From Bacillota bacterium (GTDB lineage: Bacteria > Bacillota > UBA4882 > UBA8346), in NCBI GenBank assembly GCA_023435565.1, contig JAEYRN010000082.1:1-21770 (forward strand): a stretch of DNA of 21,770 bases. Reading direction: 5' to 3'. The notes under the pieces were generated by a model that saw only the letters and a program-made list of their open reading frames with translations, was not told the origin of the DNA and made no database searches. Made by a program: the position numbers and the translations under genes. Positions 1-7,994 of the stretch are shown here, piece by piece (within the stretch, counting starts at the first letter, position 1; each line of letters begins with the position of its first letter).

Positions 1-244
1 AGCGTAAACTCCGGGTTCTTTTATCGCAATTTTTCAAGGTGCTGTTCGGGTTTCGAAAATCTACCGTTTTTGAATTTGAAGTTGCACTTTAATTGAAAAA
101 CAAGATTTATTCAGGAACCCCTAATTATATTAATGTGTCCCTAAAGCCGGTACATTTTCCAGCTCTTTAGGTTGAAATATTTTGGATTGGAGTGTAATAT
201 TTAAATATTGATCTTCAATTGATAGATGGGAGACACTGGATGAT
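1..244. other. Leader region upstream of the hexokinase gene
   Basis: No gene is supported here. Two frames are open from the left edge to about base 93, so the tail of an upstream gene cannot be excluded, but I recognise neither. A perfect 14-bp AT palindrome (AATATTTAAATATT) lies at 196-209, about 35 bases before the hexokinase start, where an operator could sit. No convincing -35/-10 pair was found. Confidence 0.4.
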
Positions 245-1549
245 ATGATTGAGCAAAAAGTCAGCGAATTTTTAAGAAATTATCGGATGGATCTTTCCGA
301 TCTCAACTTTGACGAGGTCTGTGCCGCTTTTCTGGATGAGATGAAAAGGGGGTTGGCGGGCGAACCAAGCGGTCTTCAAATGCTGCCGACCTATATTCAG
401 ACTGAGATGGAAGTTCCAACCGATGAACCGGTGTTGGTACTGGATGCCGGGGGTACTAATTTTAGGGTAGCAACTGTCTGTTTTGGGCGTGAAGGTAAAG
501 TTAGCATTGAAAATTTTCGGAAATATCCGATGCCGGGTGTTGACTCCGAAGTTGACAAGAATGTTTTCTTTGAGACAATGGCCGGATATATTAAAGATAC
601 AATTGTCAATGGTCAGAGGATTGGATTTTGTTTCTCCTATCCGGTCCAAATGTATCCCGATAAGGACGGCCGGTTGATTCAATTTAGCAAACAAATAAAA
701 GCAAAAGGAGTCGCGGGCGAATTAATAGGAGGAAATCTGAAACTGGCTTTGGATAGGATCGGGGCTAAAAAGCCGGGCCCGATTGTAATTCTTAATGATA
801 CTGTCGCTACTTTACTGGCGGGCAAGGCCGAACTTGAACATCGCAATTGTGACGATTTTATCGGTTTTATCTTAGGCACCGGTACAAACTGTTGTTATCT
901 GGAGAAAAATAGTAATATTCTTAAAGTGCCATCCTTAGACCCTTCGAAGAGCCAGGTAATTAATATGGAATCAGGCGGTTTCGCTCTTGGAATAGGAGGA
1001 ATATTGGATCAATCCTTTGATCGGAATACTGCAGATCCCGGCAGATATACTTTTGAAAAGATGATCTCAGGCAGATATCTTGGCGGGCTATGCGGGTTAG
1101 TGATTAATAAAGCCGCTGAAGATGGTTTGTTTTCAAAGGGTGTTTCAGACAAGTTAAAGCAACTTAATGAGCTAACTACGATCGATATCAGTTCTTATTT
1201 GGAAAATCAAGAAAATGCCAACCCGCTGGCGGCGGCTTTGGCGGTAGGCAGAGACGAGGATCGGGCTATTCTCACCGTTTTAATTGAACGGATAGTTGAA
1301 CGGGCGGCAATGCTGGCTGCCATATCGTTAACGGCTACAGTTATCGAATCCGGCCAAGGTTCAAATTCAAAAGCTCCAATCTGTATCACTGCTGAGGGGA
1401 CTACTTTTCATCAATTAAAAAATATGAAAGCCAAGACCAAGTATTATTTAAAACAATATTTGACCGAACGGCATCAGCGTTATTGGAAACTGGTCGAGAT
1501 CGAGAATGCAACGCTTATCGGAGCAGCCGTAGCGGGGCTGACAAACTAA
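245..1549 (+). CDS. Hexokinase, eukaryote-type family
   Basis: Predicted cytoplasmic ATP-dependent hexokinase that phosphorylates glucose or a related hexose to the 6-phosphate at the entry to glycolysis. The 434-residue protein has the motifs of the eukaryotic hexokinase family in order: MLPTY near 46-50, the phosphate-1 loop LDAGGTNFRV at 66-75, the sugar-binding FSYPV segment, NDT at 184-186 with D185 as probable catalytic base, the adenosine loop GTGTN at 211-215, and EKMISGRYLGG. Bacterial ROK or Glk glucokinases lack this set and are shorter. The length matches one catalytic half of a mammalian enzyme. The phosphate-1 loop has Ala where LDLGGTN is usual, and the sugar region reads NMESGGFALG where NMEWGAF is common, so the preferred sugar is uncertain. 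The ATG has a distant GGGAG at 227-231. A small gene follows 71 bases downstream on the same strand. Confidence 0.88.
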   Translation: MIEQKVSEFLRNYRMDLSDLNFDEVCAAFLDEMKRGLAGEPSGLQMLPTYIQTEMEVPTDEPVLVLDAGGTNFRVATVCFGREGKVSIENFRKYPMPGVDSEVDKNVFFETMAGYIKDTIVNGQRIGFCFSYPVQMYPDKDGRLIQFSKQIKAKGVAGELIGGNLKLALDRIGAKKPGPIVILNDTVATLLAGKAELEHRNCDDFIGFILGTGTNCCYLEKNSNILKVPSLDPSKSQVINMESGGFALGIGGILDQSFDRNTADPGRYTFEKMISGRYLGGLCGLVINKAAEDGLFSKGVSDKLKQLNELTTIDISSYLENQENANPLAAALAVGRDEDRAILTVLIERIVERAAMLAAISLTATVIESGQGSNSKAPICITAEGTTFHQLKNMKAKTKYYLKQYLTERHQRYWKLVEIENATLIGAAVAGLTN

Positions 1550-1620
1550 AAAATCTGTTTATTAATATCTTTAGAATCAAGGGCTCTTCTTTCGGTAAAG
1601 CTATTACCGGAGGTGTTGAT

Positions 1621-1806
1621 ATGGGAGATCAGATTACACCGGATGATATAGGCAAGGAGGTTGGAGTCCGAGCGGATCTGCGGCGCGGAGTTCCTACACC
1701 GCACGAGATCAAATCCCAAGAACCCCAACTGGAAAAAGGCGCAAGCCATGGCGATAATAAAGGGGTAAAAATGCAGATGAGTAAGAAGGTACGAGGGCAG
1801 GATTGA
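1621..1806 (+). CDS. Small hydrophilic hypothetical protein (61 aa)
   Basis: The ATG at 1621 is preceded by GGAGG with a 7-base spacer, a good ribosome binding site, and the frame runs 61 codons to a stop just before a terminator hairpin. The product begins MGDQITPDDIGKEVG, is very charged, rich in Gly, Lys, Asp and Glu, and has no hydrophobic segment, so it is probably disordered. I do not recognise the family. It may be cotranscribed with the hexokinase gene 71 bases upstream. The frame is open further upstream inside the hexokinase gene, but the ribosome binding site favours 1621. Confidence 0.5.
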   Translation: MGDQITPDDIGKEVGVRADLRRGVPTPHEIKSQEPQLEKGASHGDNKGVKMQMSKKVRGQD

Positions 1807-1815
1807 ACGATTAGC

Positions 1816-1863
1816 TGCGTTCCAACCGGTTATGGAGAACGGTTGGGGACGCGGTTTTATTTT
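1816..1863 (+). terminator. Rho-independent terminator after the hexokinase unit
   Basis: A GC-rich stem pairs GCGT-CCAACCG (from 1817) with CGGTTGG-ACGC (to 1852), with small bulges and an 11-base loop, followed by GGTTTTATTTT. It lies directly after the 61-aa gene and would end the hexokinase transcript. Confidence 0.65.
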
Positions 1864-2089
1864 ACCCGTTTCATCTTATTCAATTGTTGTAGACCCTCGC
1901 TAAAAGCTCGGAATTTAGACATCAACTCTTCAAGTAAAATGTTCTTCCTTGTTCATCACTTATACGATCACCTCGACAATTATCTGTTTACCATTTTATC
2001 ACCAAGAAATTGGATCTTAAAGTATGGCCCTGCCGCAAAAAAGACAAACGACCAAAACGGCATCCAGAAGCTAACCTTACAAGATGTTC

Positions 2090-2119
2090 TCTCCCTCTTT
2101 TTCAAAAAAGAGAGGGAGA
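2090..2119. other. Long hairpin in gene-poor region
   Basis: TCTCCCTCT at 2090-2098 pairs with AGAGGGAGA at 2111-2119, and the stem continues inward through T-run/A-run pairing with one G.T wobble, leaving a loop of a few bases. There is no clean T tract after it, so it is not a textbook terminator on either strand. Confidence 0.45.
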
Positions 2120-2155
2120 CACAAGCGGGTGAGTTTTAGCCAGCGACATTTTGAA

Positions 2156-2191
2156 ATTAAGCGGCTCAATCTTAAAATTGAGCCGCTTAAT
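2156..2191. terminator. Perfect 15-bp hairpin, possible bidirectional terminator
   Basis: ATTAAGCGGCTCAAT at 2156-2170 is exactly complementary to 2177-2191, with a 6-base loop CTTAAA. The stem has a GC-rich core and AT-rich ends, but no long T tract follows. It could be a bidirectional terminator or a mobile palindromic repeat. Confidence 0.45.
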
Positions 2192-2410
2192 ATTGACGGT
2201 GGGTTGGCCGTCTGAAAAGTAAATCTATGCCTCGACTAGATCGTCGGGGTGCTTTTCATTCCATAGACACAAATTTGTCCCAACAAAAATCATTGTCCGG
2301 CAGGAGAATGCTTTTAAGATCATGAATTAATCTGTTTGTATCGGGTTGTGTAACTAAATAATTAGTTAAATGCCCAAAGTCGAAATCGAGAATTTTAAGG
2401 CTTACTTTTT

Positions 2411-2440
2411 CACTTTTCCCTTTACACTTTTAACTTTTTT
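2411..2440 (-). repeat. Purine/pyrimidine spacer repeat, copy 1
   Basis: A pyrimidine tract of CTTTTCCCTTTACACTTTT type just upstream of pcrA. Its complement matches the AAAAGGGTAAAGGG-type tracts at 17754-17778 and 18341-18370, so it looks like a small dispersed intergenic repeat in the opposite orientation. Confidence 0.4.
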
Positions 2441-2453
2441 TACGGAGGTTTAC

Positions 2454-4634
2454 ATGGATATCTTGGCAGGTCTGAATGAGCCACAACGCGAGGCGGTCTG
2501 TCATACCGAAGGGCCGCTTCTTATATTAGCCGGGGCCGGTTCTGGTAAAACCAGAGTACTGACTCACCGGATCGCTTATTTGCTGCAACAGGGAGTTCAG
2601 CCCTGGCGGATTTTGGCGGTTACCTTTACCAATAAAGCAGCTCAGGAGATGCGGGAACGGGTTTTGAACTTGGTTGGTCCGGCTGCCGAAGCGATTTGGG
2701 TTTCTACTTTCCATACCGCCTGCGTGCGGATCCTGCGTCAAGAAATAACGGAGTTAGGGTTTGATCGGAATTTTGTAATCTTTGACGCTCAAGATCAACT
2801 GACTGTGGTTAAGAACATTTTGAAAGAAATGAATCTCAGTGACAAAAATTATCACCCCAAAGCCTTATTGGCCTCCATTTCCTCGGCCAAGAACGAACTG
2901 ATAGGTTCCGATGAATATCAACGTAAGGCAGCGGATTATTGGACTAATACCGTGGCTGAGGTCTACCTTAGGTACCAAAAGAAATTACGCGCCAATAATG
3001 GGATGGATTTCGACGATCTAATCATGACTACCGTCAGATTATTCAAGGAAGTTCCGGCGGTATTGGAAAAGTATCAGGAACGGTTTCGTTACATTTTAAT
3101 CGACGAATATCAGGATACCAATCACGCCCAATATATGCTGGTGACTATGCTCGCTTCCAAATACCGAAATCTTTGCGTGGTCGGCGACGATGATCAGTCG
3201 ATATATAGTTTCCGGAGCGCCGATATTCGTAACATACTTGAGTTTGAGAGGGATTTTCCGGAGACCGGCATCATTAAGCTGGAACAAAACTATCGTTCCA
3301 CTAAGAATATTCTCCATACAGCCAATGAAGTAATTAAAAACAATCGCGGCCGCCGGTCCAAACAGTTATGGACCCAAAACTATGAAGGCGAGATGATTGC
3401 CACCTATAATGCCGCCGATGAACGGGAGGAAGCCTGGTTTGTAGCGGAAGAGATTTCACGACTGGTACGGGAAGGGGGCCATAAATACAGCGATTGTGCA
3501 ATACTTTATCGGACCAATGCCCAATCGAGAAGCTTTGAAGAAGCTATGGTCCAGCGAGGCCTGCCTTACCGTGTAATCGGAGGGTTTCGGTTCTATGAAC
3601 GAAAAGAAATTAAAGACCTACTGGCTTACTTGCGATTGGTATACAATCCGGCGGACCGGATTAGCCTCTCGCGGATTATTAATGTTCCCAAACGTGGTAT
3701 TGGCGAGGCCAGCTTCGACAGATTTCTCTATTTTTTAGACGATCATAATTATTCAATTATGGATGGATTTGCACATTTAGATGAGATCCCCAGTCTTACC
3801 GGAAGGGCTATTAAACCGTTATCCGAGTTTTACCGGCTTTTAGAAGGCTGGATCCAGAAGAGGGACCAGATGACGGTGAAGGAATTGACCGAACGGATTT
3901 TACTGGAGAGCGGATATTTGCAGGAATTAAAAACTGAAGGGACCATTGAAGCCCAGGGCCGGATTGAAAACCTCGATCAGTTCTTGGCGTTAACCGTTGA
4001 TTTTGAACAAAACAGCGATGATCGGAGTTTGGCTGCGTTTTTAGAGACAGTCGCTTTAGTGGCGGATATTGATAATTATGAAGTTGATGCCGACGCTTTG
4101 GTCATGATGACCCTTCATTCCGCGAAAGGGTTGGAGTTTCCAATAGTTTTTCTGGTGGGTTTGGAGGAAGGTTTGTTCCCGCATAACCGGGCACTAATGG
4201 AAACCAAGGAATTGGAAGAGGAAAGGCGTCTTTGTTATGTGGGAATAACCAGGGCGCAGCACCGCCTCTATGTTACCCACGCCAATATGCGAACGGTTTT
4301 TGGAAGCAGAAATATTTCAATTCCATCCAGGTTCTTAATGGAAATGCCGAAAGAGACGATAAATATTTTAAAGGGTTCCGCTTCCGGAAACGGTAACCGG
4401 ATTTCGGGGACGCAAAGTAAATCAGCTCCTGCAGCTGTAAGTATCCAGCCAAAAGTTAATGTCGATGCCGACGCCATCCGGCCTGGCTCCAAAGTACGCC
4501 ATCCCAAGTGGGGGATTGGAACGGTTATTTCCAAAGAGGGATCGGGGGCCGATACCCAATTAAAGGTGGCTTTTGCGGGTCTCGGGATTAAGCTGTTAAT
4601 CCTTGCGTACGCCAATTTGGAATATATAGATTGA
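2454..4634 (+). CDS. pcrA: ATP-dependent DNA helicase PcrA/UvrD (superfamily 1A)
   Basis: 3'-to-5' DNA helicase for nucleotide excision repair, rolling-circle replication and clearing of RecA filaments. Start chosen at ATG 2454, which has GGAGG four to five bases upstream; the frame is open to 2370 but that stretch lies in a low-complexity pyrimidine tract. The 726-residue protein has Q11 of the Q motif, Walker A AGAGSGKT at 26-33, motif Ia FTNKAAQEM, Walker B DEYQ at 217-220, motif III with DDQSIY, motif IV QNYRST, motif V TLHSAKGLEFP and motif VI RRLCYVGITRAQHRLYVT. The C-terminal HPKWGIGTV segment is the small tudor-like domain of Gram-positive PcrA. Length is normal. No ligA follows, unlike many Firmicutes; the next gene is a cell-wall amidase 103 bases downstream. 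Confidence 0.95.
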   Translation: MDILAGLNEPQREAVCHTEGPLLILAGAGSGKTRVLTHRIAYLLQQGVQPWRILAVTFTNKAAQEMRERVLNLVGPAAEAIWVSTFHTACVRILRQEITELGFDRNFVIFDAQDQLTVVKNILKEMNLSDKNYHPKALLASISSAKNELIGSDEYQRKAADYWTNTVAEVYLRYQKKLRANNGMDFDDLIMTTVRLFKEVPAVLEKYQERFRYILIDEYQDTNHAQYMLVTMLASKYRNLCVVGDDDQSIYSFRSADIRNILEFERDFPETGIIKLEQNYRSTKNILHTANEVIKNNRGRRSKQLWTQNYEGEMIATYNAADEREEAWFVAEEISRLVREGGHKYSDCAILYRTNAQSRSFEEAMVQRGLPYRVIGGFRFYERKEIKDLLAYLRLVYNPADRISLSRIINVPKRGIGEASFDRFLYFLDDHNYSIMDGFAHLDEIPSLTGRAIKPLSEFYRLLEGWIQKRDQMTVKELTERILLESGYLQELKTEGTIEAQGRIENLDQFLALTVDFEQNSDDRSLAAFLETVALVADIDNYEVDADALVMMTLHSAKGLEFPIVFLVGLEEGLFPHNRALMETKELEEERRLCYVGITRAQHRLYVTHANMRTVFGSRNISIPSRFLMEMPKETINILKGSASGNGNRISGTQSKSAPAAVSIQPKVNVDADAIRPGSKVRHPKWGIGTVISKEGSGADTQLKVAFAGLGIKLLILAYANLEYID

Positions 4635-4737
4635 CTTATATATGTTTAATTGGGCGTTTTTCCCGGTATTCCCGGCAAAGGAACCGGAGATTGACTGATA
4701 GAATATATGGGTAAAGCGATTGAAAGGTGGAAGCCGG

Positions 4738-6636
4738 TTGTTTTGGAAAAGGTCGGCAGCATTGATTGGCTTGTTTTTATTATTGGCTGTTAAAACATAT
4801 GCGGCTGAAGACGGCGGTATTGTTTTTCACTTTGGGGAAATCAAGGTTGACCAAGAAGTTAAAGTAATCGAAAAAAACGGTCATAAATTTATCAACTTAC
4901 CGTTTTTAAATAAATATCTCCATGCCAGTACCGATTGGAATCCCGAGGCGGACAACCTATTTATCCGTTTTGGTAAGTATACTATCAATTTGTTTGAAGA
5001 TAGTAATAGATATGTTTCAAACGGCAAGCGCAAATATTTACCGGCTGCTCCTTTTGAAAAAGACGGACAACTCTGGATTCCGGTTGCTTTTTATCTTCGG
5101 TTGGGTTTGAAGGTCAAGAGTGAGGATCGGCGTCATTTGAAGTTGGATTGGGAAGCCGATTACCTGGTTAGTGTAGAAAATTCCAGCTTTCAGGGAAGGC
5201 CGGCTTTTATATTGATCGGCTCTAAGCCGTTTCAGCATAAAAGCTTTCTTTTAGTAGAACCCGATCGGTTAGTTCTGGATTTATCAGGGTTGAAACTCCA
5301 CTGGGCTTTTGATGGATCTATCAATGAAAATAACATAGTCAAAAAGGTACGTTTTAGTCAATCCAGTGATAATGCCTTACGGCTGGTTTTCGACCTGTAC
5401 CGTTTAGCCGGGTATAAATTGATACCTGACCCGGAACGGGCCAACCAACTTATTTTGGTATTTAATTATTTTGTCGAATCAGCCAGTATGTTTCAAAAAG
5501 ATAAAGAGCGTAAAGTATATATTAAATCATCAGCTCAGGCTAAGTATCGGGTTACTTCTTTTGAAGAACCGCGGCGGCTGGTGATTGATTTTGAAGGCGC
5601 CACCTTAGGCGGGAAAGTTGAGCCGCTTAACGGAGATGGGGAATGGATTAAGAGTGTCAGAATGAGCCAATTTGATCCTGAAACGGTAAGGGTGGTTTTT
5701 GACTTAACCGGTGATGCTCCATGCTTTGTGATTCCCGCTCCGGATGATCCGAATTTGGTAGAGGTTAGATCCGTGCAATCGATCACCAAGGTCAATTGGA
5801 TCCAGGAAGGGGACGGCGGGCGGCTTATATTGGAAAGTGACGGTCAACTGCTTGAAAAGATTCAAAAGGTGAATAAAACTTTTAAGTTTCAAGTAGATTT
5901 AAGTTACTCCCGCTTTGCTCCGGGGCTTTCATTACCGGTGATTAAAAGCGACCAAATTAAAGGTTTACGGTTGGTTGAGGTCAATCCGGAATTGGTCCGA
6001 ATCGAATTGGACTTCAACTATTATTTTGGATATACTCAGGAATTGACCAAAGACCGGCGGCGATTAACCCTGCATTTCAAGCGATCGCCCATATCCGGCA
6101 AAACAATTGTTCTCGATGCCGGACACGGCGGAGTTGATATGGGAGCTTGCGGTCGGCAAGGAACACGGGAAAAAGACGTCAATCTCGAAGTCACCATGCG
6201 GTTGAAAGATTTATTGGAGGAAGCCGGGGCTAGGGTAGTCTTGACCAGGACGGATGATAGCTTCATTAGCCTTTATGAAAGGCCCTTTTTAGCTAATTAC
6301 CTATTTTGTAATTTATTTTTAAGTATTCATTCCAATAACCACACCAATTTTAATGTTAACGGCATCGAAGTTTATCATCATTCGGAAAGGCCTGAAGCCA
6401 AACTACTGGCGGAAAAAGTATCGGAGCGGCTGGTCGCCAAGACCAGACTGAATAACCGTGGGGTTAGGGCTAACGATTTTTGCGTCACCCGGGAGACCCA
6501 AATGCCCAGCATCCTGATTGAACTTGGCTACCTTTCCAATTATCAAGAGGAATCGATATTAAGAACCACTGAGTTTCGGATAAAGGCGGCCGAAGCCATT
6601 TTTGAGGGGATTATGGAGTTTAGTAGGGAGAAATAA
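4738..6636 (+). CDS. Secreted N-acetylmuramoyl-L-alanine amidase with AMIN domains
   Basis: Zinc amidase (Amidase_3 family, AmiC/CwlD-like) that cuts the MurNAc-L-Ala bond of peptidoglycan outside the membrane. With TTG at 4738 as start (AAAGGTGG seven bases upstream) it has 632 residues; TTG 4720 is an in-frame alternative without a good binding site. Residues 1-23 form a signal peptide ending TYA-AED. Next come a region resembling the copper-amine-oxidase N-terminal fold (about 40-145) and two or three AMIN-like beta domains (about 150-430), which usually target septal or lateral wall. The catalytic domain starts near 453 with IVLDAGHGG. Probable zinc ligands are H463, E478 and H531, and E595 in LIELGYLSN is the probable catalytic Glu. 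All key residues are present. It appears to be transcribed alone or behind pcrA. Confidence 0.9.
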   Translation: MFWKRSAALIGLFLLLAVKTYAAEDGGIVFHFGEIKVDQEVKVIEKNGHKFINLPFLNKYLHASTDWNPEADNLFIRFGKYTINLFEDSNRYVSNGKRKYLPAAPFEKDGQLWIPVAFYLRLGLKVKSEDRRHLKLDWEADYLVSVENSSFQGRPAFILIGSKPFQHKSFLLVEPDRLVLDLSGLKLHWAFDGSINENNIVKKVRFSQSSDNALRLVFDLYRLAGYKLIPDPERANQLILVFNYFVESASMFQKDKERKVYIKSSAQAKYRVTSFEEPRRLVIDFEGATLGGKVEPLNGDGEWIKSVRMSQFDPETVRVVFDLTGDAPCFVIPAPDDPNLVEVRSVQSITKVNWIQEGDGGRLILESDGQLLEKIQKVNKTFKFQVDLSYSRFAPGLSLPVIKSDQIKGLRLVEVNPELVRIELDFNYYFGYTQELTKDRRRLTLHFKRSPISGKTIVLDAGHGGVDMGACGRQGTREKDVNLEVTMRLKDLLEEAGARVVLTRTDDSFISLYERPFLANYLFCNLFLSIHSNNHTNFNVNGIEVYHHSERPEAKLLAEKVSERLVAKTRLNNRGVRANDFCVTRETQMPSILIELGYLSNYQEESILRTTEFRIKAAEAIFEGIMEFSREK

Positions 6637-6651
6637 ATGTTAAGCGTTGAA

Positions 6652-6845
6652 CGTAACGCGTTTACGCATATGAGTGAGGAATAGGGTGGTCTAAAAGCTT
6701 TATGCAAAGGATAGATTGGTTTTTAAGTTATTTTCAAGTTTAATTATTTCCACGTATGTATAAACTAGCGATAAGTTAAGAGTAACAAGCGGCGAGAGGT
6801 TTTGAAAGATTTTTACCCGTAACGCGCTACGCATAACGCGTAACG
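6652..6845. repeat. Paired CGTAACGCG..TACGCAT direct repeats
   Basis: CGTAACGCGTTTACGCAT at 6652-6669 recurs almost unchanged as CGTAACGCGCTACGCAT at 6818-6834 and is followed by a further AACGCGTAACG to 6845. About 150 AT-rich bases lie between the copies. The units are partly self-complementary (ACGCG/CGCGT). They fill the gap between the amidase and the M42 peptidase and look like a dispersed intergenic repeat rather than coding DNA. Confidence 0.5.
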
Positions 6846-6865
6846 ATAGTAAAGGAGCGATTTGT

Positions 6866-7939
6866 TTGGCTGGTTTGGAAGATATTATTGTCAAATTATC
6901 TAATGCTTTCGGGCCTTCGGGTTTTGAAGGAGAGGTCCGTGAGATATTTAAAAATATGGTTCAGAACTATACCGAGATAACCCATGATAATCTGGGAAGC
7001 ATTATTGCGATACATCAAGGTAAAAACGAAACTCCAAAGATTTTATTAGCTGCCCATTTGGATGAAGTGGGGTTAATGGTTCGCGGAATTACTCCGGGAG
7101 GTTACTTAAAGGTTGTACCCCTGGGGAGTTGGTGGCCACCAAGTCTTTTGGCCCAGCGGGTTCTGGTACGCTCCAAAAACGGTGATTATCCGGGAGCGAT
7201 TGGGGCTAAACCCCCCCATTACATGGGAGAGGATGAAAGAAACCGGCCGTTAAAGTTGGCTGATTTGTATATTGATATTGGGGCACGTAATTATGATGAA
7301 GTTATTGCTTTGGGAATAACAGTTGGCGATCCGGTGGTCCCGGCAGTAAGAACCGAGCAACTTGGAACCTCAGGGACTCTAATCGGTAAAGCTTTTGATG
7401 ACCGGGCAGGTTGCGCCGTAATTACTCAAGTATTACAAGAGCTGGACCGGAACCATCCGAATCAAGTTATTGGAGCCGGGACCGCCCAAGAAGAAAATGG
7501 AATGAAAGGCGCTAAGACTGTTGCGGCTGTTGTTCAACCGGATCTTTGTCTGGTAATTGAAGGCGCTCCGGCGGATGACTTTCCGGACTCAGGCGGGATT
7601 ATTCAGGGTAAGCTGGGTGGCGGTCCTCAAATCCGGTATTTTGATCCGACATTGATCGCTAATCAAGCATTAGTTAGGATTGTCAAGTCAAAAGCGGAAC
7701 AATTGAGAATTCCTTATCAATTGGCAGTCAGGGAAAGCGGCGGAACGGACGGTAAAGAGATCCAACAGTCGGGAGCCGGAGTTCCCACAATAGTGATCGG
7801 GATTCCGGTCCGATACGCCCATAGTCATCAGTGTATTATGCATTTAAGCGATCTGGAGGCCACGGTTAAGCTGGTCAGAGGATTGATTGATATTCTTGAT
7901 GAGAATACGGTCAGCGATTTAAAAAAGAATCCTTGGTGA
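6866..7939 (+). CDS. M42 family metallo-aminopeptidase (glutamyl aminopeptidase/PepA/CelM-like)
   Basis: Cytoplasmic dinuclear-metal aminopeptidase of the M42 (TET) family, usually a dodecamer trimming peptides. Start is TTG 6866, with AAAGGAG eight bases upstream. The 357 residues match the family length and open with LSNAFGPSGFEGEVR, typical of M42. Probable metal and catalytic residues: H64 and D66 in AAHLDEVG, D178 in AFDDRAG, E209/E210 in TAQEENG, the acidic residue in IEGAPADD, and the C-terminal His in RYAHSH. The family usually has RYxHS-P-E there, so the sequence SHQCIMH is a small departure. Specificity (Glu/Asp versus broad) cannot be read from sequence. A terminator-like hairpin follows 13 bases after the stop. 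Confidence 0.88.
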   Translation: MAGLEDIIVKLSNAFGPSGFEGEVREIFKNMVQNYTEITHDNLGSIIAIHQGKNETPKILLAAHLDEVGLMVRGITPGGYLKVVPLGSWWPPSLLAQRVLVRSKNGDYPGAIGAKPPHYMGEDERNRPLKLADLYIDIGARNYDEVIALGITVGDPVVPAVRTEQLGTSGTLIGKAFDDRAGCAVITQVLQELDRNHPNQVIGAGTAQEENGMKGAKTVAAVVQPDLCLVIEGAPADDFPDSGGIIQGKLGGGPQIRYFDPTLIANQALVRIVKSKAEQLRIPYQLAVRESGGTDGKEIQQSGAGVPTIVIGIPVRYAHSHQCIMHLSDLEATVKLVRGLIDILDENTVSDLKKNPW

Positions 7940-7952
7940 TGAGGCAATAAGG

Positions 7953-7978
7953 ACGGGATAATTAATCCCTGTTTTTAT
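7953..7978 (+). terminator. Terminator-like hairpin directly before ptb
   Basis: ACGGGAT at 7953-7959 pairs with ATCCCTGT at 7965-7972 (one bulged T), a 5-base loop, then TTTTTATT. It has the form of an intrinsic terminator for the M42 gene, yet it ends only about 7 bases before the ptb ribosome binding site at 7985, leaving no room for a promoter between them. Confidence 0.6.
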
Positions 7979-7994
7979 TGACGTGGAGTATGAT

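Larger units (their letters stand above)
1864..2453. other. Gene-poor intergenic stretch before pcrA
   Basis: About 590 bases with no convincing gene. A 98-codon frame begins with GTG inside the terminator stem at 1843, lacks a ribosome binding site and has an unlikely composition. The stretch holds two strong hairpins (2090-2119 and 2156-2191) and, just before pcrA, a pyrimidine-rich tract at 2411-2440. No transposase remnant or RNA gene was recognised. Confidence 0.4.

Noticed and set aside
1..92. Possible C-terminal end of an upstream gene
   Set aside because: Two frames are open at the left edge, neither recognisable, so neither can be preferred.
1843..2139. 98-codon plus-strand ORF
   Set aside because: It starts with GTG inside the terminator hairpin, lacks a ribosome binding site and contains a strong hairpin; its composition is not protein-like.
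2370..2453. Upstream start for PcrA
   Set aside because: The extra 28 residues come from a pyrimidine-rich repeat tract, while ATG 2454 has GGAGG and opens with the conserved NEPQREAV region.
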